A program made the translations under genes and the position numbers. From contig JBGSJA010000160.1 in assembly GCA_041742235.1 (NCBI GenBank), forward strand, positions 1-27,958: a stretch of DNA of 27,958 nucleotides. Reading direction: 5' to 3'. This DNA is from BOKV01 sp041742235 (lineage in GTDB: Bacteria; Pseudomonadota; Alphaproteobacteria; Rhizobiales; Rhizobiaceae). The notes under the pieces are model-generated. The model was not told the DNA's origin, did no database searches, and worked only from the letters and a program-made list of their open reading frames with translations. This document shows, one piece after another, positions 1-9,000 of the stretch (its first letter is position 1; each line of letters opens with the position of its first letter).

Positions 1-221
1 CCAGAGCTGGCGAGCTGGATCTTCTGCTTGTCGGTCGTCACGACCTCCAGGCCGGTATCATAGTCGATCGTGAAGTTCTGTTGCGCCGCCATGTAGTCGG
101 ACATGGCCTTGAGAATAGCCTTGGCCTCGGCTTCCGCGGCAAAAGCCCCAGCGGGCAATGCGATGGCGAATGCGGGCAAAGCTGCGATGGCGATCGATCG
201 CATGGCTTGTTTAAGCATCAT
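1..221 (-). CDS. DUF2092-like exported protein, N-terminal part only
   Basis: This is the first 73 codons of a minus-strand gene that leaves the window at position 1. The reading starts MMLKQAMRSIAIAALPAF and has a clear signal peptide: a basic start, a hydrophobic Ala/Ile/Leu core and an A-F-A-A type cleavage site near residue 29. The mature part contains MSDYMAAQQNF, then DYDTGLEVVTTDKQK and LASSG. This pattern is known to me from DUF2092 periplasmic proteins, a LolA/LppX-like fold of unknown role. An AAGGAA ribosome site lies 2-8 bases upstream of the double ATG (219-221 or 216-218). The gene was found by direct translation. No function beyond export to the periplasm can be assigned, and the family call rests on a short segment. 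Confidence 0.7.
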   Translation of the reverse strand, partial: MMLKQAMRSIAIAALPAFAIALPAGAFAAEAEAKAILKAMSDYMAAQQNFTIDYDTGLEVVTTDKQKIQLASS

Positions 222-269
222 CGTTTCCTTCGGGTGATTGTTCGACAGTTCCAAGATGCAAGGCATGAC

Positions 270-323
270 GAAAAACGGGCTTGCCTTTTTTGGTCGCTTG
301 ATCGGCCTTCCGGCAACGGAAGG
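270..323. terminator. Hairpin between lysR and the DUF2092 gene
   Basis: Positions 306-312 (CCTTCCG) and 317-323 (CGGAAGG) form a perfect 7-bp stem around a GCAA loop. About 20-30 bases further along the minus strand lies a weak A-run/GGC/GCC/T-run element (271-291). Together they sit just where transcription of the minus-strand LysR gene should end. The stem is not directly followed by a T-tract, so Rho-independent termination is only a suggestion. Confidence 0.35.
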
Positions 324-396
324 TTGAAGTTTGCGGCGGCCTGTCCCTGAAAATTCCGCCGGCTCGCAGCTTACTCCCATTCAGACAAAAAGAAAT

Positions 397-1371
397 CTAT
401 GCGACTACTTTCTCCGGTTCATGACGGCTTTCGAGGTTTTTCGTCTTGGATCTCGACTCGATCGCCCGAACAATTTCCATGAATGCCAATGCAGCGGGCG
501 GCAGGGAGCGCCCCCGCCGCCAGATGAAACCGTAATTGGCTTTCATCCATTCCACCCCGACCACGGGCACGCGAACCAGTGAACCGTTCGACAAGTCATC
601 CGCGATCAGATCGGCAAGCCCCGCGGAAACCGCGTTCCCGGCCTTCACGACCTGGCGCATGGCAGTAAAATTCTCGACCGCAAGGCGGGGGATGATACGC
701 TCACCACGTTCGTCGAAGACACCGTAGGATCGCTCGCCATCCGGCAGATGCGGCCGCCAGGCAGACGGCAGGCTTGTACCAACCCACGGGAACTGCATCA
801 TTTCTTCGAACGTAACCGTGCTGCGCCCGGACAGCGGATGTCCTGCGCGCGCAAAAACAACAAGGACCTCCTCGCGCACAAGCTCTGTCTCAAGGTCCGG
901 ATGGCCGCGCGCCTGGGTGACATCGGCAAAGCCGAGATGGCTCGCCCGGTTCAGCACATCATCAATGACGGATACCCAGTCCCGCACCATTACCGCGCAC
1001 CGAAGCTTGGGATGGCGTTGCGAAAGCACGCCCATTGCCTGCTGGCCTGAAGCCTCCGCCGCAAAGATGCCCGCACTGATTTGCAAGGTTCCGCTGTCGA
1101 GGCCCTTGGCCATTTCCAGTTCGTGCTGCAACTCGAAGAAGCCGTTGAGGATCGAATCGCTGTGCGCCAGAACGATCTCGCCGAACTCGGTGGGCGTTAC
1201 CGTGCCGGACCGGTCGAACAGCCGCGCCCCGATAATTTCCTCGAGATGGTTCAGGCCCTTCGACAAGGCGGGCTGGGAAATGCCGAGCGTTTCCGCAGCG
1301 CGGCCAAAATGCTTGTGTTCCGCCAACGCCTTGACAATCTCAAGGTGTCGCGCCGATTGCACCATAACCAT
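397..1371 (-). CDS. LysR-family transcriptional regulator
   Basis: This 324-residue protein has the full LysR architecture. Residues about 5-64 form the winged helix-turn-helix (HLEIVKALAEHKHFGRAAETLG, then SQPALSKGLNHLEEIIGARLFDR), which should bind DNA. Residues about 92-300 form the periplasmic-binding-protein-like effector domain. Length is normal for the family. The first ATG and an in-frame ATG at codon 3 are both possible starts, since no strong ribosome site separates them. The nearest genes on both sides lie on the same strand, so there is no divergent partner to point at a target. An ATGTACAT palindrome at 1408-1415 lies 37 bases upstream and could be an autoregulatory site. The effector and target genes are unknown. 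Family assignment is secure; function is not inferable. Confidence 0.92.
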   Translation of the reverse strand: MVMVQSARHLEIVKALAEHKHFGRAAETLGISQPALSKGLNHLEEIIGARLFDRSGTVTPTEFGEIVLAHSDSILNGFFELQHELEMAKGLDSGTLQISAGIFAAEASGQQAMGVLSQRHPKLRCAVMVRDWVSVIDDVLNRASHLGFADVTQARGHPDLETELVREEVLVVFARAGHPLSGRSTVTFEEMMQFPWVGTSLPSAWRPHLPDGERSYGVFDERGERIIPRLAVENFTAMRQVVKAGNAVSAGLADLIADDLSNGSLVRVPVVGVEWMKANYGFIWRRGRSLPPAALAFMEIVRAIESRSKTKNLESRHEPEKVVA

Positions 1372-1404
1372 GAAGTATCAAATCCCCACCATCCATTCCG
1401 CATG

Positions 1405-1420
1405 GTTATGTACATGAAAC
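1405..1420. promoter_or_regulatory. Possible operator upstream of the LysR gene
   Basis: An 8-bp palindrome, ATGTACAT (1408-1415), is flanked by GGTT on the left and, after a GA step, AACC on the right, in the 93-bp gap upstream of the LysR start codon. LysR proteins commonly bind partly symmetric sites in their own promoters. There is no other evidence, and short palindromes occur by chance. Confidence 0.25.
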
Positions 1421-1464
1421 CTGACACTGTAGCAATTGTTACTTTACGTAAACCAACAGTTTCC

Positions 1465-1863
1465 TCAGTGGCGCCTGCCCTTGCCCTTCCGTTTGCAGGG
1501 CCAATGCCAGTGGCGGTTCGGGCCGATGTCGACATGCGGCGGCGAGCATCCGTAGGTTCCCGTGCCGCCTCCACCGTTGGCGCGCCAGTATTTCACGATC
1601 CGCCCGGCTCCCACGCCGGAGATGCGCACATCGGCGGCCATGCAGCGCAGGTGATAGCTGTTCTTCACGCCGCGATTGTTCCTGCTGTTGCGGCAACCTG
1701 AAGTGACGATGACCGTCTTGCCGAAATTTCCGGCCATCGAGCGAAGGCGCTTGACCAGTTTCGGATGCAGTCCGGCCGATTTCCCGGTGATTGGCGCAAG
1801 GGGGATCGCTTCCCCCGGTACAGCGACCGCGAGGGTCGCAACAAGGCAGGTCCGCATCAACAT
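1465..1863 (-). CDS. Secreted M15-family peptidase (D-Ala-D-Ala carboxypeptidase-like)
   Basis: A 132-residue protein with a short hydrophobic N-terminus (LVATLAVAV), probably a signal peptide. The zinc-peptidase signature of the M15A/VanY-like fold is visible. S-Y-H at 69-71 is followed six residues later by D78 (HLRCMAAD), and then comes H110-V-D112 in a PPHVDIGPNRHWHW context. H71, D78 and H110 are the expected zinc ligands. VIVTSGCRNSRNNRGVKNSY is the usual run-up to the first histidine. Known relatives cut the D-Ala end of peptidoglycan peptides in the periplasm. The start is the ATG at 1863, with GGAAAGGG about 8 bases upstream. The C-terminus is strongly basic (KRKGKGRRH). It stands between the LysR gene and the TPS operon on the same strand, but no shared operon is evident. 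Confidence 0.8.
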   Translation of the reverse strand: MLMRTCLVATLAVAVPGEAIPLAPITGKSAGLHPKLVKRLRSMAGNFGKTVIVTSGCRNSRNNRGVKNSYHLRCMAADVRISGVGAGRIVKYWRANGGGGTGTYGCSPPHVDIGPNRHWHWPCKRKGKGRRH

Positions 1864-1989
1864 TGATCATGCCCTTTCCGGGCGAGGCTACGCATGCGCA
1901 CGCCGGTCGCAAAAACAACCTGCGCAACCCTTTTGATGAGCGAAAGTTCCAGACTGGACATTGAATCAATCTGGCCAGTGGAACCAGAA

Positions 1990-2039
1990 CCGCAATTTAC
2001 CGCTTGCGGAAACATCTGTCAGGGCGGCGCAAACCGCCC
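1990..2039 (-). terminator. Tandem hairpins downstream of the sapC-like gene
   Basis: Two perfect 6-bp inverted repeats lie in the 286-bp gap after the last gene of the TPS operon: CCGCAA/TTGCGG (1990-1995 and 2004-2009, loop 8) and GGGCGG/CCGCCC (2022-2027 and 2034-2039, loop 6). They are in the right place to end the operon transcript. Neither is followed by a clear T-run, so the termination role is tentative. I see no gene in 1864-2149. Confidence 0.3.
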
Positions 2040-2149
2040 GAGAAGGACGGCGGCGTGAAAGGCGCTGTCCCAACCCGCACGATCGGCAAGTCAAAGCCAC
2101 GGGTGGCCCCCGGACCGCGGAACGAACATTGGCGAGGGCTGAACGCACT

Positions 2150-2971
2150 TTACGCCAGCAGGTTTCTCCAAGACCCCATCGACATGAGGTGGCAATAGAT
2201 GATCGTCAACGCGCCGGATTTACGCAACGCCAGGAACGTCTCATCCGGCAGCGCACCGAGCTTCTTCTCATCGACGATGCGAAAGCCGGCAACGGCGGCC
2301 TTGCCGCCGCCCGGCAGCGTCACATTCGCCCTGCGCGCCACGGTAATGCCGGTGTCCATGATTTGCCGGACAAGCACCCCGGTCCGGTCCAGTTCGCTCT
2401 TGTAGGCTTTGCAGAAGGCTACCGCATTACGTGCCGTGGCGGAGGGCTTGCCGTCTGCTTTGTAAAGCGGCGCTCCTTCGGTCTGCGACAGTGCAGACGC
2501 GCCCGGATCGACGCCAAGCAACAAGCGCTTGCCCCCGTCGCTTTTTATGAAAATGAAAGGATACCGCCGCACATAGGCCGGAATGTAAGCGTCCTTGCGC
2601 CAGGCGCCGTCGGCATCGACGTGAAGGTTCACGCCTTCGGCATGGCCGGTCACGGCATAGGGCATGGCGTTATCGCCCTGGTCGGAGAAGACGACCGGAA
2701 AGTCTTGCGCAGCCGCGGGAATTTCCGACGCTGCAAGGATGATCGACGACATCTTCGCCGCGTGTCCGTAGCCCTGTGATGCCGCGAGCTTTAGGGCGCC
2801 GTGCCGGGTGGCCGAAAGCGCCTCGATGGCGGCATACATCGGCGGCAATGCCGGCTGCGCCCGATGTGGCGCGGGGGCTGTTTCGATGGGCGCGTTCGCC
2901 TCGTCATTCTCCGCAAGCTTGTGCTTCTTTTCAGCAGCCTTCGAGGCTGGCGTCTTCTTTTCCGGTGCCAT
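2150..2971 (-). CDS. SapC-family protein
   Basis: A 273-residue protein read from the ATG at 2971. An upstream in-frame extension lies inside the preceding gene in another frame and was rejected. The first 45 residues are Lys/Ala/Pro-rich and probably disordered. From about residue 55 the protein resembles the SapC family: PAYVRRYPFIFIKSDGGKRL, then LGVDPGASALSQTEGAPLYKADGKPS, then a helical stretch AVAFCKAYKSELDRTGVLVRQ and FRIVDEKKLGALPDETFLALRKSGAL. SapC-like proteins were named for an S-layer locus of Campylobacter; their biochemical role is unsettled. No signal peptide or membrane segment is seen, so the protein is probably cytoplasmic. The start lies 11 bp after the ialB stop with a TAAGGG ribosome site, making it the last gene of the TPS operon. 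Confidence 0.8.
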   Translation of the reverse strand: MAPEKKTPASKAAEKKHKLAENDEANAPIETAPAPHRAQPALPPMYAAIEALSATRHGALKLAASQGYGHAAKMSSIILAASEIPAAAQDFPVVFSDQGDNAMPYAVTGHAEGVNLHVDADGAWRKDAYIPAYVRRYPFIFIKSDGGKRLLLGVDPGASALSQTEGAPLYKADGKPSATARNAVAFCKAYKSELDRTGVLVRQIMDTGITVARRANVTLPGGGKAAVAGFRIVDEKKLGALPDETFLALRKSGALTIIYCHLMSMGSWRNLLA

Positions 2972-2982
2972 GTCGCTGACCC

Positions 2983-3606
2983 TTACTTCTTGTTCTTGAG
3001 GGCCGCCAGCGCATCCGAAAGACCGGCGGTCGACATGGCGATCCGCAGCATCTGGCCGCTGGCGATGGGATATTGCACGCCGGGTTTCTCCGTCTTGAGA
3101 AACTGCTGCACTTTCGCGTCGTCGATCTCGAACAGGGTGAAACAGAAGTTCCCGTTGCAACGCACGACCTTGCCGGTTGCGATCTCGGCCTCACCGTCAA
3201 CAATGGCTGCGGTCTTTTCCATCGAGACATCGACGACCGTTCGCATTCCGGCGACCAACGCCTCGCCACCCTTGGGATCCAGCGCAAAGACGAACCGGGC
3301 GATCTCATTGCCGGTATTGCGATTGGTGAAGACCTGCGCCGCTTCGCAAACGCGCTTCGTCTCACCGGCCGCTTCGGCGGGCTTTGCAGTGTCCTTCGGC
3401 TTTGCATCGGCCGGCTTCTCGCCGGCCGCAGCCTCTGGGGCCTTCTGCTGCGGCGCTGACACGACACTGGTGCATTCCACTGTCCAGGCCTGGTAGGATT
3501 CGGTGGATCGGCTGGGCGTGGGCGCCTCGGCCTCCTGCGCCAATGCCGGACAAGCGCAAAGCGCGCCAATGACAGCTAGTTGCAGGACGTTGTTGCGTGA
3601 ACGCAT
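2983..3606 (-). CDS. Invasion-associated locus B (IalB) family protein
   Basis: A 207-residue exported protein. The N-terminus MRSRNNVLQLAVIGALCACP ending in ALAQ is a standard signal peptide (cleavage near residue 24). The mature start, SYQAWTVECT, is the typical IalB opening; a Pro/Ala/Lys linker (about residues 55-82) interrupts it before ETKRVCEAAQVF. Further family features are the hydrophobic FVFALDPKGGEALVAGM and the cysteine pair in VVRCNGNFCF. IalB of Bartonella is linked to erythrocyte invasion, but the family is widespread in free-living alphaproteobacteria, where it is a periplasmic or outer-membrane-associated protein of unknown job. The start ATG at 3606 has CGGAGA upstream. It lies 31 bp after the small duplicated-domain gene and 11 bp before sapC, inside the TPS operon, suggesting an envelope role beside the adhesin. 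Confidence 0.85.
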   Translation of the reverse strand: MRSRNNVLQLAVIGALCACPALAQEAEAPTPSRSTESYQAWTVECTSVVSAPQQKAPEAAAGEKPADAKPKDTAKPAEAAGETKRVCEAAQVFTNRNTGNEIARFVFALDPKGGEALVAGMRTVVDVSMEKTAAIVDGEAEIATGKVVRCNGNFCFTLFEIDDAKVQQFLKTEKPGVQYPIASGQMLRIAMSTAGLSDALAALKNKK

Positions 3607-3637
3607 GAATTTTCTCCGGTGGGAATGCGTTTGGAAA

Positions 3638-4174
3638 TCAGAACTGGCGTGCGAAAATGTAGAGCTGCGGTCCGTTGATGGCTGCCAGGCGCCATCCTTC
3701 GTCCGCAAGGCCGCCGATGACGGCGGGGAGCACTTCCTGGATACGGGCCCGGGCCGGATCGCGAATCTCCATGACCGGCTTGCCCCCGTCCATTCCGGAC
3801 AGGCCCGCGACACCCGTTGCCTCGAGGATCTGCAATGCCGCGCGATCCATGTCCGCGGGGGTCAGCACCTTGTATTCAACGCGCCGGTCGGTCTCGAGTG
3901 CGCGGAAGATGTAGCATTCCATCTTGTTGACTGCGCAAAGCAGCCAACCCGACATCCCGTATCGGTCCAACACCTTCGGCAGGATAGCTTGCGACTTGGC
4001 CGCCTCGATATCCGTGACGGTGAACCCGCCATCATTGCCCGGCCTCGCTGCACCGATCCGCGTCAGTTCATCGAAGATGCTGCGGTCAAGTTCAGACACG
4101 GTAACGACCATGTACTGCGCAGCTCCGCCCATGGGCGGAGCAGGCTTGCGAACCATTGCGGATGCCTTGCCCAT
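3638..4174 (-). CDS. Hypothetical protein with an internal duplication
   Basis: A 178-residue protein I do not recognise as a named family. It consists of two similar halves. The first half (about 22-93) runs from MVVTVSELDRSIFDEL to a GWLLCAVNKMECYIFRAL ending. The second (about 98-178) runs from EYKVLTPADMDRAALQIL to GWRLAAINGPQLYIFARQF. Each half has a central DGG, a helix ending in LP(K/A)V, and the closing G-W-x-L-x-A-(V/I)-N...Y-I-F-x-R pattern. That closing pattern resembles the C-terminal strand region of DUF4177-like small domains (weak, from memory). No signal peptide is apparent, so it is probably cytosolic. It begins 3 bp after the tpsB stop, so translational coupling is likely. 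The ATG at codon 7 (4156) has a better ribosome site (GGGCAAGG) and may be the true start. Confidence 0.75.
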   Translation of the reverse strand: MGKASAMVRKPAPPMGGAAQYMVVTVSELDRSIFDELTRIGAARPGNDGGFTVTDIEAAKSQAILPKVLDRYGMSGWLLCAVNKMECYIFRALETDRRVEYKVLTPADMDRAALQILEATGVAGLSGMDGGKPVMEIRDPARARIQEVLPAVIGGLADEGWRLAAINGPQLYIFARQF

Positions 4175-4177
4175 GCT

Positions 4178-5941
4178 TCAGAAACGGGCAACGAGCCGGA
4201 AGTGCAGCTGGCCTTCATCCGCAAGTGCGGCCGAAGCGCTGTCCTCGACCTGCCAGCCATATGCCACTTCCGCGCTGACATTGTCACGGAACTGGTAGGT
4301 CAGGCCCACGCCCGCGCCCGCCAAAGTTCCCTCGACATCGGTCGCGGCGTCAAATGGCGAATTGCTGGTAACCGTGCCGATATCAAAAAATCCGAAGAAG
4401 CGCAGTTGGTCTTCATTGGCCGCCGCATCACCCGCGAGGCTGTATCCGGGCGTATAGAGCTCAAGACGCGCAAGCGCCCCGTTGTCACCAGCAAGCGTGT
4501 TTTCGTCAAAACCGCGAACGGTGTTGATGCCGCCAATATAAACCTGCTCCGAAGACAGCAACCTGTTGTTGGAAAGCTGCGCATCGACTTCAGCAACGAA
4601 GCGGAAATCGCCCGGCAGGAAAACGGTATGTTCGAAACCCGCTCGCAAATAGGCGTATTCTGCCGATGCGCCGGTTCGGGTGCCGGCGAAGGCTTCGTCG
4701 GTATTGAATTCGAACATGTCGCCCGGGGAGAACCAGACGCCGGCATACAGGTTGGTTGCGCTGCGCGCGTCACCACGCTGGCCGTTCATTTGAAGGAAGA
4801 ACTGCCCGATCTCGGTTTCGTTGCCGGTTACCGGCGTTCCGCCGAATTCGAGATTGTTGTCACTGTTCTTGTATTCGAAGCCGTATCGCGCTTCCCAGGC
4901 GAAGGAATGAAACCTCGGCAACTGCGTGATCAGCGTGCCGCCAAGCTGCCAGCTGGTACCGTCATTGCTGAAATCGGTGTCCTGGGTGCCGGTCGTCACA
5001 TAGGCGCCGGTAAGCTGGAAGTCCGTCCAGTCCAATACGGGAAGGATGTAGGACAAAACATGTGCGCTGAGTGCATCCGGCCCGTCCTCGGATGTCGTAT
5101 ATTGGTATGAGAATTCATGGTCGGTCGCGCCGAAATCCGCCACAGTGAATCCTGCGAAAATGCGCATTTCGCCAACGCCGCCCTCACTGCCGGTATTGTC
5201 GGCTCCGCCGAATACCACCCAGGGCTTTGTCTCGGTTACCTGCAGCGCGATGTCGGTCTGGCTGAACCCGGAGCCCGGCTCGTAGACCGCATCGACGCGG
5301 CGGTGCAGCCGCCGGCTTTTCCAGCGCAATTGCGACAGAACCGCGTCTTCCTCGATCACGTCGCCCTCGGTCAGGCGGAAGCCGGCGGTGTAGTATTCGG
5401 GGTTTGCCGTATCGCCTTCCACCGTCAGCTTGCCGAGGCGGCCCACGACAGCAACCACCTGGATCACACCGTTCGAAATATCCTGCGGCGGAACGACAAC
5501 GTTGACAACCGGCATGCCCGCTTCGCGATAGGCAAGAACCATGGCGCGGGTCAGGCTGTCGAGCGATGCAAGCGACACCACATTGCCAAGAAAACCGTTG
5601 GCCGCCGCGACTACCTGGTCGGGTACCGTGCCGCCGCGCACTTCTACGCCGCTCGACTTCGCGCCGGAATTTTGAATGCCCTGCGGGTCGTCCACGATGA
5701 CAATTCCCATGAGGCTGGGAACAAGCGGAGTGGTGTCGCTGGATGCCGCTCCCGGCTCCACCGGCGTGAGGGCCACCTCGCGGGCAGGTTGCCGCGAAAT
5801 CCCCTGACTGTAGCGGTCCACTGCCTGCGCGTTTGCAACGTTCACGCCATTAAGAAACGCCAACGGCGCAGCCACTGCCGCAATCGCCGCGATCATGATG
5901 CGGCCCTTGTCGAGATCTTTCATGCCTTGCCCCATACCCAT
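4178..5941 (-). CDS. TpsB outer-membrane transporter (ShlB/FhaC/HecB family)
   Basis: A 587-residue Omp85-superfamily protein that should export the giant TpsA across the outer membrane. A signal peptide (MKDLDKGRIMIAAIAAVAAP, cleavage after ANAQA) is followed by a proline-rich segment. POTRA-like sequence spans about residues 95-175 (VRGGTVPDQVVAAANGFLGN; AYREAGMPVVNVVVPPQDIS) and a second about 180-235. A 16-stranded barrel fills the rest, with alternating aromatic strands, the family core SNNRLLSSEQVYIGG leading into TVRGF near residue 470 (the VRGF loop motif), and a terminal phenylalanine (RLVARF) for barrel assembly. Length is normal for TpsB (about 550-590). Three in-frame ATGs open the frame. 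The third (5923) has GGGGCAAGG upstream and starts the signal peptide directly, so 5923 may be the real start. It lies 72 bp downstream of tpsA. Confidence 0.93.
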   Translation of the reverse strand: MGMGQGMKDLDKGRIMIAAIAAVAAPLAFLNGVNVANAQAVDRYSQGISRQPAREVALTPVEPGAASSDTTPLVPSLMGIVIVDDPQGIQNSGAKSSGVEVRGGTVPDQVVAAANGFLGNVVSLASLDSLTRAMVLAYREAGMPVVNVVVPPQDISNGVIQVVAVVGRLGKLTVEGDTANPEYYTAGFRLTEGDVIEEDAVLSQLRWKSRRLHRRVDAVYEPGSGFSQTDIALQVTETKPWVVFGGADNTGSEGGVGEMRIFAGFTVADFGATDHEFSYQYTTSEDGPDALSAHVLSYILPVLDWTDFQLTGAYVTTGTQDTDFSNDGTSWQLGGTLITQLPRFHSFAWEARYGFEYKNSDNNLEFGGTPVTGNETEIGQFFLQMNGQRGDARSATNLYAGVWFSPGDMFEFNTDEAFAGTRTGASAEYAYLRAGFEHTVFLPGDFRFVAEVDAQLSNNRLLSSEQVYIGGINTVRGFDENTLAGDNGALARLELYTPGYSLAGDAAANEDQLRFFGFFDIGTVTSNSPFDAATDVEGTLAGAGVGLTYQFRDNVSAEVAYGWQVEDSASAALADEGQLHFRLVARF

Positions 5942-5995
5942 CCCCCGCTTTGTCCGGAGGTCTTTCCAAAAGGCCGTAAAGCCCGGTTCATTCCC

Positions 5996-6017
5996 GTGAG
6001 GGCCCGCAGGCCCTCAC
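5996..6017 (-). other. Perfect hairpin overlapping the tpsA stop codon
   Basis: GTGAGGGCC (5996-6004) and GGCCCTCAC (6009-6017) form a perfect 9-bp GC-rich stem with a 4-base loop. The tpsA stop codon (6014-6016) is inside the stem. No T-run follows on the minus strand, so it is unlikely to be a simple terminator. It may stabilise the 3' end of a processed tpsA message, partly attenuate transcription before tpsB, or be coincidental. It is the only strong hairpin noticed in the 72-bp tpsA-tpsB gap. Confidence 0.55.
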
Positions 6018-9000
6018 AATGCCTTGGCGCCGTAGACGGTCGCAGGATATGCGGCCGAAATCACCGGACCGAACAAGCGCCCTGCCTGCGCCACGGACGC
6101 TTCGCCTCCGCGCAGATACTCGCCATAAGTCTTTTCACCGAACTGGTGCGACGCCGCCGCGCCGCTTCCTGCGTGTGTGGAGAATGCTGTCGCCCGCAAC
6201 GGGGCCCCGATGTGAACCCCGGGAATGACGAGCGGACCCGACATGGAAGCCACGACGGTATCGGGGGTAACCAGCGCCGGCGGCGTGAGCACCGCGGCAA
6301 AGGTCACCAAGTTGTCGCCGACTGCCGCGAAAACCGGGGCAGAGATCGAATAGGCCGATACCTGACCGCCTTCAGAAGGTTGCGGCGATACGAGCGGATC
6401 CCCGAATATATAGGGCCGGACGTTGCCCCCGCCGGAGGCGGGAAACTCGCCGTTCGATCCGTAGCCGCCCTTCCCGCCGGAATAGTTCTCGACCACCTCG
6501 CCGCACCCGCTCGGATCCTGGCCAACCGTCATGTCTTCGCAATCGATGTCGCTGCTGCCGGTGCCGACCACCTGTCCGGTTCCAAGCACGCCGCTGTTGA
6601 CCGCCGCCCCGGTATTCCCGTCGCGATAGATGACCGAGAAACCGTCTTCGAAATCGAGGCTGTCGATATACGGCGTATAGAATGTCGTCAGCCGCGATGA
6701 CTGCTGCTCAGGCTCGAAGTAGAAAGCGAAGTTGCCTGCTCCGACGAATTCATCGGTATATGCGCGACTGGCGGCCATGAAGGCGAACGGATGTTCGTGA
6801 TCCACGCCACCTGTGCCCTCGAAGACATTGGAGACATCGGCCGTGCGGACCGTCACCGGATCGGCATTGGAGGCGCTGTCGTTGAAGGTGACAGGCGCCA
6901 CGATGGTCAAGTTCTCCTGCGCAGGCAGGAAGAACCGCAATTCACCATCGACATCCCGGTTGTCCAGGCCGCCATAGCCAGAGTTGACCGTGACCGCAGC
7001 CGCCGTACCGTCCAAGAGCATGATGTCGGAAAGGAGCGTGGAGTCCTCGCTGGCCGAGTTCTGGCCCGCGCCGATCGTGGTCTTGCCGCGGATGCGGTCG
7101 CGTATGCCGGCGGCATTGCCTTCGGGCGTGGCGTTGGCCTTGGCTACTGCAACGGCGGTGAAGTCGTAGTTCTCATGACCGACATTCGCAGCGAGTACAT
7201 GGAGGTCGCCACCGGCGCGTACCCAGATGTCTCCAGCAGATATTTGGGTCTCGTTGGCGACGCCCTCGGCCTCGTTCGACTGGTTGTGACCGATCCGGAC
7301 CACCCCGCCCGCAGTCGCATCTAGGCGGATGTCGTCACCTGCGCCGGATTCGTCGCCAGCGCCGGCAGTGGCCCCGTTGGGCTGATCGACGCCCTCGTCC
7401 GTTCCGGCCTCGACGATGACATCTCCATCGAGAAGTTGACGTGTTACCGAACGGGAGCCCTCGACCTGCCATTGGTTGCTGGCCGGCGACATGTGGCCGA
7501 TCATCGAGCGGCCACCTGTCGATATCATGACCAGATTGTTGCCCGCTCCGCCGGTGCCGACGCCGCCCGAGCCCTGGTCGGCATTGCTGCCGAACACGAT
7601 GTCGGAGCCGACGATCTGCTGAAGGAGCGAATCTTCTATCGAACCGGTGGCGGTGTTGTTCGGATTGGTCGCCGCCGGCGAGTCGGTGCTGATATTTGCT
7701 CCCGTCTCGACGATGTAGTGGCCCGCTTGCACCGTGCCGCCGATCAGGTCGAGCAGTTCGATATCCTGAACGGCGTTGAAGCTGATGACAGAGTTGCCGG
7801 TATCGACCGCTTCGCCATTGGCGCCTAGCGTGGTCGATCCGATGCCCTGGAGCGTCTGGTAAAGGCCTTCTGCCACCAGGTTCGGCGTATTGTCGGACAT
7901 GGTCGAGGTTGAGCGATGGCCGACCTGCACTTCGCCTGCCGCCGTCACGTCCTGGAGCGTGATGTCGCCCTGGGTGCCGTTGGTCGAAACGAGGACCGTG
8001 TCTGCCTGGCCGCTCGCGCCCGTCGCGGTGAACGCGATGTCGGATCCGTCGCCATTGATGACGGAGGTCGCGACGACAAAGCCGGAAGGCAGACCTGCCA
8101 TCGGGTTCTGCGTGCCATCGCGCGAAGGCTCGACACCCATCCTGTCGCCATCGGCTGCCGCGGCGTGGAAGGCTTCGTGGCCGATCTGGAGCCGGGTCGA
8201 GTTCGCATTCGACAACAGGACCTCGCCGGTTGTGATCGAAATCGCCGCGTCGACAGTCTGGATCGCCAGCACGTCGGGCCGGTCGAACCCGCCATTGATG
8301 CCACTATCGCTCGCGCCGTTGTCGGCAAGGTCGAAATCGGAAGGAACACCGCTATCGTCGGCCGAGAAGGCGGACTGCGTCGCCTCGTGACCGATGTGGA
8401 GTTCGCCGGGCGATGCCGCCCCGATCGACGCTTCGAAGCTCGACCATGGGTCGAAACGGAGATTTCCGGTGACGGCCTGTGTCACCGACACCCGCTCGCC
8501 ATATGCCGGGACGGTGCCGGCCGGTGCGTTTACCTGGCCGGAGACACCATCCTGCGTGGCATCGTGGCCAATCCAAATGTCGTTGCCCGACGTGCCCGCC
8601 ACGCGGATCGCCAGATCCTCGACCCGGGAGATGACGACGTCGCCGCCGACATTTTGCCTCAGCGTGACCTCGTCCCCGTCATCCGAATCGCTGGCGCCGG
8701 AGGTGCCGGAGTGCATCACGGTTGCGAATGCGCTGGAGGTCTCCCCGGACGCCTGACCCGTCTGCCCGGCATTGCCGAGGCGGATACGCGAGGGCGTGGC
8801 GCCGCCCGTTTCGACGATGAGGTCGCCCTCCACGCCGTCGCCATTGGCGTCGAGCAAGATCGAGACGAGCACGCCGTCCTCGATGCCGTCCTGATCGCTG
8901 TCGTTACTGGTTCCGCGGAACGCGCCATTGTTGCCGGCGACAGTCTGTGTGGAGACGATCCGGCCGCCGCGGTTGGCGCCGAGATTGTCCTGGCCGTCGC

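Noticed and set aside
1966..2148. 60-codon minus-strand frame after the sapC-like gene
   Set aside because: The product is Arg/Ser/Ala-rich without family features, and the frame contains the tandem hairpins.
3503..6700. Plus-strand frames opposite ialB, tpsB and the end of tpsA (about 535 and 527 codons)
   Set aside because: The minus-strand genes here have clear families, signal peptides and ribosome sites; the opposite frames have none.
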